A DNA stretch of 64,000 nt from DASQHW01 sp038238245 (GTDB lineage Bacteria; Actinomycetota; Acidimicrobiia; IMCC26256; PALSA-610): assembly GCA_038238245.1 (NCBI GenBank), contig JBBRXX010000017.1, positions 1 to 64,000 on the forward strand, written 5' to 3'. The stretch's first letter is position 1, and the number at the start of each line of letters is the position of its first letter. This document shows positions 25,789 to 33,990 of the stretch, piece after piece. The notes below the pieces were generated by a model that saw nothing but the letters and a program-made list of their open reading frames with translations, was not told the DNA's origin and did no database searches. The position numbers and the translations under genes are program-made.

Positions 25789-26894
25789 GAAGCGACGAGG
25801 GGCGCAATCTTCGCAAGCACGTCGCCGAGCGTATCGACCTTCGTCGCGAGGGCGCGGGTGTCGGTCTTGGTGAGCGTCGCGTACGAGACGAACCCGTCAC
25901 CTTGGCGGTAGGAGTCGAGCGAGTCGACGACCGCATCGAACTTCGCGTCGACTTCGGCGGCGAGCGCGGAATCCTCGGCGGTGACGATGGGCTTCAATGC
26001 GTCGAACGCCTCCCGCGCGCCGGCAACGTTCGCCTCGAAGTCCCAGAGGTCGGTGTGCGAATACCGGTCCTCCTCGCCGGTGATCTTGGACTTCGCAACC
26101 TCGTTCAGGAGCTCGACCGCCCCGTTCGCGATCTGCGCGGGCTCCAAGTCGAGCGTGGCGATCTTGCCGTCGAGCGTCCTCACGTCGGTGACGAGCCGGA
26201 CGGCCAACGCGGACATCCCGTTGAGTGAGCCGTCCTTCCACAACGCCTTTTCGATGCGGTGGAAGCCGCGCCATTCTTCGTCGGGCACGTCCCCCTTGCG
26301 CGCGTCGATCTCAGGGTCGACATCACCGAACGACTCCGCAACCGGCTCGATGGTCTCGTAGTGCTCGCGTGCGACCGGAAAGAGCGACTTCGCTTTGGCG
26401 ACGTCGCCGGCCTTGACCGCGTCGGCGAACTGCTGCGTGACGTCCACCAGCTTCTTGGTTTCCGAAGCAACGTACGCCCGGTACGTGGCCACCGCTTGTG
26501 CGCCCGCGCCACCTGCCGCGGCCGTGGTGACGCTCGTGTCGCCGGAGACCGTGACCGTGCCGCTCTTCCCGCCCGGGCACTCCGTTTCGTAGGTACCGGG
26601 CTTCAGTGTCACCGTGAAGCTTCCGTTGAGCCCGGGAGTCAGGTTCTCGGATTCGCCGACGATGCGGTCGCCTTGCTTGAGCTCGTACTCGGTGATGCTG
26701 TCTGCGCCGTCGTTGGTGACGTTGAAGGTCGCCGGTCCCGGAGCAACCTCGAGCGTGGCCGGCTCGCATCCGTTCGACGTGATCTTCACCGCGATCGTCC
26801 GAACACCGGGCGATGCCGTGCCCTTCGACGACGACCCGCAGCCCGCGACCACGATGAGGGCGACCGCGCCGACCAAAAGGGCATGGGGACGCAT
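25785..26894 (-). CDS. efeO: Iron uptake system lipoprotein EfeO (cupredoxin plus M75 domains)
   Basis: From the ATG at 26894, preceded by GAGGAGGA, the product has 369 residues. The lipoprotein signal ends in IVVAGC. A cupredoxin-like domain follows (ITSNGCEPATLEVAPGPATF to TYETECPGG). An M75 imelysin-like helical domain comes next, with REHYETIEP and GFHRIEKALW, the usual metal-site motifs. EfeO captures iron at the cell surface for EfeU. An ATG at 26915, overlapping the efeU stop as ATGA, would add seven basic residues and is equally possible. Confidence 0.93.
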   Translation of the reverse strand: MRPHALLVGAVALIVVAGCGSSSKGTASPGVRTIAVKITSNGCEPATLEVAPGPATFNVTNDGADSITEYELKQGDRIVGESENLTPGLNGSFTVTLKPGTYETECPGGKSGTVTVSGDTSVTTAAAGGAGAQAVATYRAYVASETKKLVDVTQQFADAVKAGDVAKAKSLFPVAREHYETIEPVAESFGDVDPEIDARKGDVPDEEWRGFHRIEKALWKDGSLNGMSALAVRLVTDVRTLDGKIATLDLEPAQIANGAVELLNEVAKSKITGEEDRYSHTDLWDFEANVAGAREAFDALKPIVTAEDSALAAEVDAKFDAVVDSLDSYRQGDGFVSYATLTKTDTRALATKVDTLGDVLAKIAPLVAS

Positions 26895-26911
26895 TCGAGA
26901 GGTCCTCCTCG

Positions 26912-27763
26912 TCATGTCGCTGCAGTCACTGCCGGCTGCTGCTGGGGTTGCCGTCTCGGTCGGGTGCCTTGTGGCCAAAGGACGACCAATGCCATCGGGA
27001 TCGCGTACGCGAACCACACGAACACCTCACCCACGGTGGGTCGAGGTTGAATGCCGAGCATGCCGGTGAGCAACGCGGCGCGTACGCTCCCGGGGTCGAC
27101 GAGCCAGGTGAGATTGACCGCTTGGGCCTGCGCAGAATTGAACCAGCCCGCTTCGTGCGCGGTGTGCACCGCGGTCGCGAGCAGTCCCGCGGCGACGAGC
27201 ACGAGCACGAAGCCGGTCACCTTGAAGAAGCGCGCGAGATTCAGCTTCACGCCGCCCTTGTAGATGCCGTAGCCGATGACGACCGCAATCACGATCCCGA
27301 TCGCGGCGCCTGCGCCCGCGGTCGCCGGATCGCTGGACGCCTGGAACGCGGCGAGAAGGAACACCGCGGTCTCGAACCCCTCGCGGAGCACGGCGAGGAA
27401 CGCCATTACGACGAGGGTCAGGGCCGAACCCGTCGCGAGCGCGGTCGCGGCGTGTGATTCGAGGTCGCTCTTGAGGTCGCGCGCATGACGGCGCATCCAC
27501 ATGATCATCCACGTGACGAAGCCCACCGCGATGATGCCGATGACGGTCTCGAGCCCCTCTTGTTCGCGTTGCGGGAGGTGCTCCTCGGCGATGCGCAGCC
27601 CGATCGCGACGATCGTGCACAGCACCACCGCGATCGCGACACCGGTCCACAGCGCCCACATGTCTCGCGGTCTGCCGTTGCGCTGGAGGAAGGCCGCGAC
27701 GATGCCGACGATCAACGACGCCTCGAGGCCCTCGCGCAGCCCGATGACCAGCGTCGGCAGCAT
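26912..27763 (-). CDS. efeU: Iron permease EfeU (FTR1 family)
   Basis: The 283 residues begin MLPTLVIGLREGLEASLIVG. They have two REGxE iron-binding motifs (REGLE near residue 10, REGFE near 127) and seven hydrophobic helices, the hallmark of FTR1/EfeU permeases that move ferric iron across the membrane. A GTG one codon upstream is possible. A near-perfect IdeR/DtxR box ends five bases before the ATG, and a TACCTT hexamer inside it stands six bases before the ATG. The mRNA may therefore be leaderless and shut off by iron. Confidence 0.95.
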   Translation of the reverse strand: MLPTLVIGLREGLEASLIVGIVAAFLQRNGRPRDMWALWTGVAIAVVLCTIVAIGLRIAEEHLPQREQEGLETVIGIIAVGFVTWMIMWMRRHARDLKSDLESHAATALATGSALTLVVMAFLAVLREGFETAVFLLAAFQASSDPATAGAGAAIGIVIAVVIGYGIYKGGVKLNLARFFKVTGFVLVLVAAGLLATAVHTAHEAGWFNSAQAQAVNLTWLVDPGSVRAALLTGMLGIQPRPTVGEVFVWFAYAIPMALVVLWPQGTRPRRQPQQQPAVTAAT

Positions 27764-27768
27764 CACAA

Positions 27769-27787
27769 TAAGGTAAGGCTACCCTTA
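27769..27787. promoter_or_regulatory. IdeR/DtxR-type iron box upstream of efeU
   Basis: The 19 bases TAAGGTAAGGCTACCCTTA match the known IdeR consensus TWAGGTWAGSCTWACCTWA at 18 of 19 positions. Iron-loaded repressor would cover the efeU -10 region. The GNAT gene starting at 27836 on the other strand could also be affected. Confidence 0.85.
27770..27775 (-). promoter_or_regulatory. -10 hexamer TACCTT for leaderless efeU
   Basis: TACCTT on the minus strand is inside the iron box and ends six bases before the ATG at 27763. No ribosome site is present between them. Confidence 0.45.
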
Positions 27788-27798
27788 CTTCCTCGTCA

Positions 27799-27821
27799 AC
27801 CCGGGCGGGCCGGGCCCGGGT
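27799..27821. other. GC-rich inverted repeat between efeU and GNAT promoters
   Basis: ACCCGGGC (27799-27806) and GCCCGGGT (27814-27821) could form an eight-pair stem with a seven-base loop. No T-run follows, so a terminator is unlikely. Confidence 0.3.
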
Positions 27822-27823
27822 CC

Positions 27824-27829
27824 TAGCGT
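27824..27829 (+). promoter_or_regulatory. -10 hexamer TAGCGT for leaderless GNAT gene
   Basis: TAGCGT ends six bases before the GTG at 27836; there is no ribosome site. Confidence 0.5.
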
Positions 27830-27835
27830 GCGCAG

Positions 27836-28309
27836 GTGCGCGGAACGGTCGTCACGATCGAACCCGGCGACGCCCGGGCCGACTGGTTCGAGCTCTTGGC
27901 GCTTGCCGACGAAGAGACACCTCTACGCGCCGCGCTCCGCCAGGGCGTGCTCTACGGCGTGGTCGACGGCGATTCCGGTCGCCGCAAGGCTGCGGTGCTG
28001 GTGCTCGACCGAGGCGAAGGCACCGCCGAGCTACGTGCCGTCGCCGTCGCCGAAACGGAGCAATCGCAAGGGCTCGGCTCGTGGATGGTCGCCGAGGTCT
28101 GCACGAAGCTGCGCGCGACCGGCGTGCAACGCGTCGTCGTGGGGACTGCAAGCTCGGGGCTTCGCCAACTCGGCTTCTATCAGCGACTCGGGTTTCGACT
28201 CACGCGCGTGGAGCCCGACTTCTTCACCGAGGCGCGTGGCTACCCGCGCGGACTTGTGGAGAACGGGATCCCGATACGCGACATGGTTTGGATGGAACGC
28301 CCGGTGTGA
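27836..28309 (+). CDS. GNAT-family N-acetyltransferase
   Basis: The 157 residues carry AELRAVAVAETEQSQGLGSW, the acetyl-CoA binding V/A-x-E-x(2)-QGxGxG-like motif in a slightly altered form. FYQRLGFRLTRVEPDFF follows, with the usual Tyr and GF turn. The N-terminal ITIEPGDARADWF-like region is a variable acceptor domain. The GTG at 27836 is fixed by a TAGCGT hexamer six bases upstream. The acceptor substrate is unknown. Confidence 0.83.
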   Translation: MRGTVVTIEPGDARADWFELLALADEETPLRAALRQGVLYGVVDGDSGRRKAAVLVLDRGEGTAELRAVAVAETEQSQGLGSWMVAEVCTKLRATGVQRVVVGTASSGLRQLGFYQRLGFRLTRVEPDFFTEARGYPRGLVENGIPIRDMVWMERPV

Positions 28310-28345
28310 CGCGACGTGGTTCCCGTTCCCGGCGAGCGGATGCCT

Positions 28346-28780
28346 TCACACGCCGGCGGGGTCGAGGAGCACGAGCGGGATCTCGCGCTTCGTCTTGGTC
28401 TGATAGCCGGCGTAACCCTTGTACTTCTCGGTGACTTCCGGCCACAGGCGCGCCCGCTCCTCCGCGGTTGCAACGCGCGCTCGCATGCGCTGCTTCGGCT
28501 TCCCTTTCAGCGCGACCTCGACGTCCGGGTTGTCGCGCAGGTTGAGGAACCACGCCGGATGTTCGTCGTCACCACCGCGCGATGCGACGACGACGATCGT
28601 CGATCCCTCCTGCACGGGCGAGGTGAGCATCACCGAGCGGGGCTGGCCGGATTTGCGACCCGTCGTCGTGAGCTCGACTACCGGCATGTGCCCGAGGTCC
28701 CAGCCGAGGCGGCCGCCGCTGACCTTGAGCAACCCGCGGTGGACGGTGTTCGCGACTTTCAGCATGAGATCACTCGGCAT
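28346..28780 (-). CDS. Deazaflavin (F420)-dependent nitroreductase-family protein, DUF385
   Basis: The 144 residues contain VVELTTTGRKSGQPRSVMLT, VVVASRGGDDEHPAWFLNL and NPDVEVALKGKPKQRMRARV. These are the core of the Ddn/DUF385 split-barrel family that binds F420H2 and reduces varied substrates. An AGGAG ribosome site lies upstream of the ATG at 28780. A palindromic repeat (28806-28852) separates it from the amidotransferase gene upstream on the same strand. Physiological substrate not evident. Confidence 0.88.
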   Translation of the reverse strand: MPSDLMLKVANTVHRGLLKVSGGRLGWDLGHMPVVELTTTGRKSGQPRSVMLTSPVQEGSTIVVVASRGGDDEHPAWFLNLRDNPDVEVALKGKPKQRMRARVATAEERARLWPEVTEKYKGYAGYQTKTKREIPLVLLDPAGV

Positions 28781-28805
28781 GATGTGGGCTCTCCTCCAGG
28801 CGCCA

Positions 28806-28852
28806 GTTCTGCAACAAACGGCGACAATATTGTCGCCGGGTGTCGCAAGAAC
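28806..28852. repeat. Dispersed palindromic repeat, family A, copy 1
   Basis: GTTCTGCAACA at the left and TGTCGCAAGAAC at the right form an imperfect inverted repeat. Nested inside is the perfect palindrome GGCGACAATATTGTCGCC (28820-28837). The second copy is at 33943-33990 and shares the same ACGGCGACAATATTGTCG core. Both lie between genes on the minus strand. Confidence 0.8.
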
Positions 28853-28881
28853 CCCGACTCGGGCGTGCGAACGAACCTACC

Positions 28882-29595
28882 TCAACGGCCGCGAAGGCCG
28901 GCGAAGAACTGTGCGATCCAACGGCCGACGACGGTCCGGTCGAGCGGTCTCGACAACGATGCCCGCGCGCTCGCCACGCGCGCGGCGCCGATCAGCTCGG
29001 TGCGGCCCGCGAGCAGATGATCGGCCAGGGACGGAACGAACTCGGGATGGCCTTGGAGGGTCCATGCGCGATCTCCTACCGCCAAGCCCGCCACCGGGCA
29101 GTGGTCGTTCGTCGCGATCACCCGCGCCGCGTCCGGCACCTCGACCACCTGATCCTGATGGCTCGCGATCAGCGCGAAGCGATCGAGCGCGGGATCCATC
29201 CACGGCAACGATTCGACGAGCGTGTACTCGCTGACGCCGACACCCCAGCCCTCGGCCGCGCGTTCGACGCGTCCACCGAGCGCCTGCGCGAGCAGTTGAT
29301 GACCGAAGCAGATGCCGACGTAGGCGTGCTCGTCACGAACGATCTCGCGATGCAACTCCTCGGCGTCGGCGATCCACGGGAGGTCGTCGTAGGTCGACTG
29401 CCGGCTCGGCGAGCAGATCCAGCCGTCGCATTCGCGGAGCGTGGCAGGGAAGCGCCCTTCGTCGAGCGCGTAGGGCACGAGCTCGATACCGAACGGACCG
29501 ACCAACGCGTCGAAGAGCTCGGGATAGTCGCCGGCGATGGCGACACTCTTCGGATCGACGTGGCCGACCACGAGCAACCCGACACGCGTGGTCAT
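28882..29595 (-). CDS. Class I glutamine amidotransferase-like protein
   Basis: The 237 residues have the nucleophile elbow VGICFGHQLLAQALGG, with its active-site Cys, and TLQGHPEFVPS, with the catalytic His and Glu. These define the GMP-synthase-like glutaminase fold. No synthetase domain is attached, so it is a stand-alone amidase, perhaps gamma-glutamyl hydrolase-like. It starts 18 bases after the SsuD-like gene stop, so the two are likely cotranscribed. Confidence 0.88.
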   Translation of the reverse strand: MTTRVGLLVVGHVDPKSVAIAGDYPELFDALVGPFGIELVPYALDEGRFPATLRECDGWICSPSRQSTYDDLPWIADAEELHREIVRDEHAYVGICFGHQLLAQALGGRVERAAEGWGVGVSEYTLVESLPWMDPALDRFALIASHQDQVVEVPDAARVIATNDHCPVAGLAVGDRAWTLQGHPEFVPSLADHLLAGRTELIGAARVASARASLSRPLDRTVVGRWIAQFFAGLRGR

Positions 29596-29613
29596 CGGGA
29601 GGTCACCGCACGG

Positions 29614-30723
29614 TCACCGGAACGAGAACACGGGCGCGGCGGGACCGTCCCGCGGCGGGAGCAGACCACGTCGTCGGAGCACCGGCATCACGCCCTCGCC
29701 GAACCAATAGGCCTCTTCGAGATGCGGATAGCCCGACAGGATGAATTCCGAGAATCCGAGCCCGTGGTACTCCTCGATGCGGTCCGCGACCTCGTCGTAG
29801 GAGCCCACCAGCGCGGTGCCGACGCCGCCGCGCACGAGTCCGATGCCGGCCCACACGTTGGGATGCACCACGAGTCGATCGGCACCGCCGCCGTGCAAGG
29901 ACGCCATCCGCTGCTGGCCGACGGACTGTGTCGTTGCGAAGTCGGCTTGCGCGGCCGCAATGGCTTCTGGCGCCATGCGGGCGCGCAACGCGTCGGCAGC
30001 GGCCCAGGCTTCGTCGGCGGTCGGGCGAGCAATGACATGGAAGCGGATCCCGAAATCGAGGGACCGCCCGTATTCCGTCGCGAGGCTGCGCACGCGCTCG
30101 ACGCGTTCGTTCACCATCGCGGGCGGTTCGCCCCACGCGAGATACACGTCGACGTGTCGGGCCGCGATCCGTTCTGCCGCGTCGGACGCGCCCCCGAAGT
30201 AGATGCGCGGGACCGGGTCGGGCGGCATCCGCGTCTCGGCGCGCTCGACGCGATAATGCGCGCCCTCGTAGTCGAACGGCGCACCACTCCACGCGCCCCG
30301 CATGATCTCGACGAACTCGCCCGTGCGCGCGTAGCGCGTGTCCTTGTCCTCCCAGACGCCGAACCGGGCGAGCTCGGCCGGCTCGGCGCCCGTCACGATG
30401 TTCACGAGCAGACGTCCGCCGGAGAACCGCTGATAGGTCGACGCCATCTGCGCGGCCAGCGTGGGCGAGAGCAACGCCGGCCGGAAGGCAACGAGAAAGT
30501 TGACGCGGCGCGTGAGCGGAATGAGCGAAGCGGTTGCGAGCCACGCGTCCTCGCAACCGGTGCCGCACGGGGTGAGCATCCCGTCGAAGCCCAGGCTGTC
30601 GCATGCCGTGGCGACTTGGGCGAGGTACGCGAGGTCGGGCGCGCGGCGGTGCGGATCGTCCGCACCGGGCAGCACGTCGCGCGCGTCACCACCGGTCGGG
30701 AGGAACCAGTGCATCTTGAGCAC
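29614..30723 (-). CDS. SsuD-like FMN-dependent alkanesulfonate monooxygenase
   Basis: The 369 residues start LKMHWFLPTGGDAR after the initiator. They contain RPALLSPTLAAQMAS, GGRLLVNIVTGAEPAELARFG and PRIYFGGASDAAERIAARH, closely following SsuD-type luciferase-like monooxygenases that release sulfite from sulfonates. The GTG at 30723 is fixed by a TACGGT hexamer six bases upstream; an ATG at 30714 is the alternative. No sulfonate transporter is nearby, so other substrates are possible. Confidence 0.9.
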   Translation of the reverse strand: MLKMHWFLPTGGDARDVLPGADDPHRRAPDLAYLAQVATACDSLGFDGMLTPCGTGCEDAWLATASLIPLTRRVNFLVAFRPALLSPTLAAQMASTYQRFSGGRLLVNIVTGAEPAELARFGVWEDKDTRYARTGEFVEIMRGAWSGAPFDYEGAHYRVERAETRMPPDPVPRIYFGGASDAAERIAARHVDVYLAWGEPPAMVNERVERVRSLATEYGRSLDFGIRFHVIARPTADEAWAAADALRARMAPEAIAAAQADFATTQSVGQQRMASLHGGGADRLVVHPNVWAGIGLVRGGVGTALVGSYDEVADRIEEYHGLGFSEFILSGYPHLEEAYWFGEGVMPVLRRRGLLPPRDGPAAPVFSFR

Positions 30724-30729
30724 GGCGGC

Positions 30730-30735
30730 ACCGTA
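30730..30735 (-). promoter_or_regulatory. -10 hexamer TACGGT for leaderless SsuD-like gene
   Basis: TACGGT on the minus strand stands six bases before the GTG at 30723. Confidence 0.5.
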
Positions 30736-30784
30736 GCGTTCTCGGGCATTGCCCCGTTCGCCCCGCAACCGCAAGGATGGGCGC

Positions 30785-31531
30785 ATGCCTACGGCACTCG
30801 TCACCGGTGCGTCGAGCGGGATCGGGCTCGAGATCGCGCGGATCCTCGCCGCCGACCACGATGTCGTGCTCGCGGCGCGGTCGGCGGAGAAGCTCGAGGC
30901 CCTCGCGACCGAGCTCGGCACGGCTCGCGTCGTCGCAGTGGATCTCGCGGACCCGGCCGGCACGCGCAAGCTCGTGTCGGAGCTCGCGGACGTCGACGTG
31001 CTCGTGAACAATGCGGGATTCGGCGATTTTGGGCTCTTCGCTGACGCGCCGGAGACCAAGCTCGACGAGATGGTCGAGCTGAACGTCGGCGCGCTCACCC
31101 GTCTCACGCGTGCGTATCTTCCCGGGATGATCGCGCGCGGGTCCGGCCGCGTGATGAACGTCGCGTCGACGGCGGCGTTCCAGCCGGGCCCGTTGATGGC
31201 CGTGTACTACGCGACCAAGGCGTACGTGCTGTCGTTCAGCGAGGCTCTCGCGGAAGAGACGCGCGGGACGGGCGTGACCGTGACGGCACTGTGTCCGGGG
31301 CCGACCGCGAGCGGCTTCCAGGCCGGCGCCGCGTTGGAGGAGAGCCGGCTCGTGAAAGGCCGCAAGCTGAAGAGCGCGGCCCAGGTGGCGGCCTTTGGTG
31401 TGAAGGCAATGCAGCGGGGCGATGTCGTGGCGGTGCCGGGCATGGGGAACCGGCTGATGGCCGCGTCGATCCGCGTCTCACCGCGGCCACTCGTGCGCCG
31501 AATGGTGCACCGGATGCAGGCCGCGAAGTAG
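30785..31531 (+). CDS. Short-chain dehydrogenase/reductase
   Basis: The 248 residues carry the NAD(P) site TGASSGIG, the NNAG motif in VLVNNAGFGDFG and the active-site Ser and YYATK. The C-terminal part includes LCPGPTASGF, as in the DltE-like classical SDR group. The ATG at 30785 is preceded by AAGGA; an upstream in-frame start at 30749 seems less likely. It diverges from the SsuD-like gene. Substrate unknown. Confidence 0.91.
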   Translation: MPTALVTGASSGIGLEIARILAADHDVVLAARSAEKLEALATELGTARVVAVDLADPAGTRKLVSELADVDVLVNNAGFGDFGLFADAPETKLDEMVELNVGALTRLTRAYLPGMIARGSGRVMNVASTAAFQPGPLMAVYYATKAYVLSFSEALAEETRGTGVTVTALCPGPTASGFQAGAALEESRLVKGRKLKSAAQVAAFGVKAMQRGDVVAVPGMGNRLMAASIRVSPRPLVRRMVHRMQAAK

Positions 31532-31540
31532 CGCTCGGCC

Positions 31541-32218
31541 TCAGCCGACCGACGCGCGGAGCGCTTCGACGATCCACGTCTCGAGATCGAGTCCCGCGTC
31601 GTGCGCGACCTCACGAGCGCGATGCTCGAGCTCCCGCGGGAGCCGAAGCGAGAGCCCGGCTGCGGGCGCGAGCGATGCCGGATGCCGGCCCACGGGGTCG
31701 CTGCCTTCGAGACGAGGTCGAGGGAGATAGCAGCCTTCGCGCGCAGACCGCTGGTGCCACGCGAAGTGCGCCTCGGACCGCGTCCGTGGTGTCGAGCCGC
31801 GACCCACGTACACGCTTCGCACGATGTCGTCGACGACCCAGAGCAGCGGCGCGTATCCCTGACCGGTTCCCAATTGCGCGAGCAGTTCGCGCGCGGTGGT
31901 TGCGATGCGGTCAGCTTCGGTGACGATGACGATCGGCAGGCCGGGTCGACGGTGTTCCCGCACGACGCGCTCGAGGGACGCAAGACACGCGGCGCAGTCG
32001 CAGAGGTAGGCGCCGTACCGGAGCCTGTCATCGGGGCGCGCGCACGCGAGCCAGCGCTCGTGCGCCTGCGGCTCGGGGGTGATCGACGGCGGGAGCTCGT
32101 CAGGACGGGCGTCGAAGAGGGTCGGAGTCTCCGAAGATGGCGCGACGCGGTCGTCGTGGACCGCGGGCGGCGCGACGAGCCACAGGTGCCTGGTGCTGCG
32201 ATCAGTTGTTGCGGTCAC
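31541..32218 (-). CDS. Hypothetical protein with C-terminal ribbon-helix-helix-like segment
   Basis: The GTG at 32218 follows AAGGAG at five bases, giving 225 residues. The middle part has paired Cys residues (YLCDCAACLASL), then a beta/alpha segment (LPIVIVTEADRIATTARELL). The last 35 residues (LSLRLPRELEHRAREVAHDA) look like a CopG/Arc ribbon-helix-helix DNA- or partner-binding unit. I recognise no full-length family. It may be a regulator; that is inference. Confidence 0.65.
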   Translation of the reverse strand: MTATTDRSTRHLWLVAPPAVHDDRVAPSSETPTLFDARPDELPPSITPEPQAHERWLACARPDDRLRYGAYLCDCAACLASLERVVREHRRPGLPIVIVTEADRIATTARELLAQLGTGQGYAPLLWVVDDIVRSVYVGRGSTPRTRSEAHFAWHQRSAREGCYLPRPRLEGSDPVGRHPASLAPAAGLSLRLPRELEHRAREVAHDAGLDLETWIVEALRASVG

Positions 32219-32269
32219 GATGTCTCCTTGAATCACTGAATGCGATTCTGACCGGGAGGTGTGACAGCT

Positions 32270-33916
32270 TCAGAGGGACGGCAGCTCCTGGCGGGTGGTG
32301 GGCATCTCGGCGAACAGGTCACCCACCTCGAGCACCCGGGCGCCGGCGTCGACAATGGTCCAGCGGTCGCTGCGGAGCTCGGGGTCGTCGAGCTCCCCCC
32401 ACGCGATCGGCATCGACACGGGTGCACCGGGCGCGGCTCGTACCGAATAGGGGGCCACCAAGGTCTTGTTGATCGCGTTCTGCGTGTAGTCGAGCCGGGC
32501 GAGGCCGCCGCGCTGGCGTTTCTCCCATTTCCAGCTCACGAGCTGCGGCACCATCTCGCCGACTGCGCGGGACAGGGCTTCGACCCACGCACGCGTGTCC
32601 TCGAAGCTCGGTCCGGGTTCGATCGGTATCCAGATCTGGATCCCGCGTTGTCCGGTGACCTTTGGGAAGCCGCGCACGTGCACGTGGTCGAGCGCCGCCC
32701 GGTAGAGGCCGGCGAGCAATACGACTTCGTCCCACGTGGTCTTCTCGCCGGGATCGATGTCGATGAACGCGTAGGTCGGCCGGCGCACGTCGGGGATCCG
32801 CGAGGTCCACGCGTGGAGCTCGACCGCGCCGAAGTTGGCCAGCCACGCCAGCGTCGCCGGTCGGTCGGCAACGATGTAGTACTGCGATTCGCTCTCGTCG
32901 GCGTCGTCGTTGTGCCACCGGGTGATCCACTCCGGCGTGTGCGACGGCGCCTCCTTGTGCCAGAACCCCGGCTTGTCGACGCCGTTCGGGAAGCGGTGCA
33001 TGTTCAGCGGGCGATCTCGGAGATACGGCAGCATCACGGGCGCCATCGTTGCGTAGTAGCGGATCACGTCGCGCTTCGTCTGTGCCTTCCCGCGCTTCGC
33101 ACGCGGCGGGAACAACGCCTTGTCGAGATTCGTCAAGCGCAGCGTGACCCCGTCGAATTCCCACTCGCCGTCCTTGCCCAAAGCGTCGAGCGCGGCGATG
33201 TCGGCTCGCGTCGAGGAGAAGTCGACACCGGCAACGGCGGCGGGCGCGTCGCTCCGCCACGTTGCATCGGGATGTTCCGCGACCTCGTCGTTCGTGCGAC
33301 CACTGCGTACGGACTGCAGGTGTGCTTCGGGATCCCATCCGGCCACCGCGTGCTCGTCGCGCTTGTGGAAGATCAGCCACTGTTCCTTGCCGCTGCGATC
33401 CTTGCCGCGCCGAATGAACACCAAGCGGCCGCGAAGCTTCTCTCCGTGCAGTTCGACGTGGAGCTCGCCGTCCGCGATCGCTTTCGCGAGGTCGTCGGTG
33501 TGCACCGGTTCGTAGGTGCCCCAGTCCCAGACGATGACGTCGCCGCCGCCGTACTCACCTTTCGGGATGACGCCCTCGAAGTCGAAGTACTCGATCGGGT
33601 GATCCTCGACGTGGACACCGAGGCGCTTGACCGCGGGGTCGAGGGACGGACCCTTCGGGATCGCCCAGCTCGCGAGCACGCCGTCGACCTCCAATCGGAA
33701 GTCGTAGTGGAGCCGTCGCGCCCGATGCCGCTGCACGACGAAGCGGGGTTGCGCGCCGGGCGCCGGACCCGCGCCACCAGCCGGCTCGGGCGTGCGGGCG
33801 AAGTCGCGCTTGGCCGTGTACTCGGCGAGCCGCGCCGGCTTCTTGGTGCGCGTCCCTTTCTTCGCGGCCGTCTTCTTCGCGGCCGTCTTCTTCGCGGCCG
33901 TCTTCTTCGTCGCCAT
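32270..33916 (-). CDS. ligD: LigD-like protein: 3'-phosphoesterase plus primase-polymerase domains, no ligase
   Basis: The 548 residues start at the ATG at 33916 with a lysine-rich tail. The phosphoesterase domain follows (FVVQRHRARRLHYDFRLEVD, HPIEYFDFEGVIPKGEYGGG). From about residue 230 comes a LigD polymerase domain (LTNLDKALFPP, NMHRFPNGVDKPGFWHK, YAFIDIDPGEKT with catalytic Asp pair). Full LigD also has an ATP-dependent ligase domain, which is absent here. Its role is end processing and filling in non-homologous end joining. The Lys tail may bind DNA. No Ku gene is in the window. Confidence 0.9.
   Translation of the reverse strand: MATKKTAAKKTAAKKTAAKKGTRTKKPARLAEYTAKRDFARTPEPAGGAGPAPGAQPRFVVQRHRARRLHYDFRLEVDGVLASWAIPKGPSLDPAVKRLGVHVEDHPIEYFDFEGVIPKGEYGGGDVIVWDWGTYEPVHTDDLAKAIADGELHVELHGEKLRGRLVFIRRGKDRSGKEQWLIFHKRDEHAVAGWDPEAHLQSVRSGRTNDEVAEHPDATWRSDAPAAVAGVDFSSTRADIAALDALGKDGEWEFDGVTLRLTNLDKALFPPRAKRGKAQTKRDVIRYYATMAPVMLPYLRDRPLNMHRFPNGVDKPGFWHKEAPSHTPEWITRWHNDDADESESQYYIVADRPATLAWLANFGAVELHAWTSRIPDVRRPTYAFIDIDPGEKTTWDEVVLLAGLYRAALDHVHVRGFPKVTGQRGIQIWIPIEPGPSFEDTRAWVEALSRAVGEMVPQLVSWKWEKRQRGGLARLDYTQNAINKTLVAPYSVRAAPGAPVSMPIAWGELDDPELRSDRWTIVDAGARVLEVGDLFAEMPTTRQELPSL
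33858..33902. repeat. Three perfect 15-base tandem repeats encoding the ligD lysine tail
   Basis: The unit TTCTTCGCGGCCGTC occurs three times without change, with a partial fourth. On the minus strand it encodes KKTAA units, similar to histone H1-like tails. Confidence 0.9.
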
Positions 33917-33942
33917 GCAGGAACGGTCTACCCGCGCCACCG

Positions 33943-33990
33943 GTTCTTGCGACACACGGCGACAATATTGTCGTCAAGGGTCGCAGGAAC
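33943..33990. repeat. Dispersed palindromic repeat, family A, copy 2
   Basis: GTTCTTGCGACA (33943-33954) pairs with GGTCGCAGGAAC at the right end, around the core ACGGCGACAATATTGTCG shared with the copy at 28806. It contains the stop codon of the helicase gene (33974-33976). Confidence 0.8.

Noticed and set aside
27799..27821. GC stem-loop as intrinsic terminator
   Set aside because: It is between divergent genes and lacks a T-run.
28840..31044. 734-codon plus-strand frame opposite the amidotransferase and SsuD-like genes
   Set aside because: Composition is typical of a shadow frame and the minus strand carries clear catalytic motifs and overlapping operon structure.
33858..33902. Direct repeats as a possible CRISPR array
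   Set aside because: Units are only 15 bases, contiguous without spacers, and encode the Lys tail in frame.
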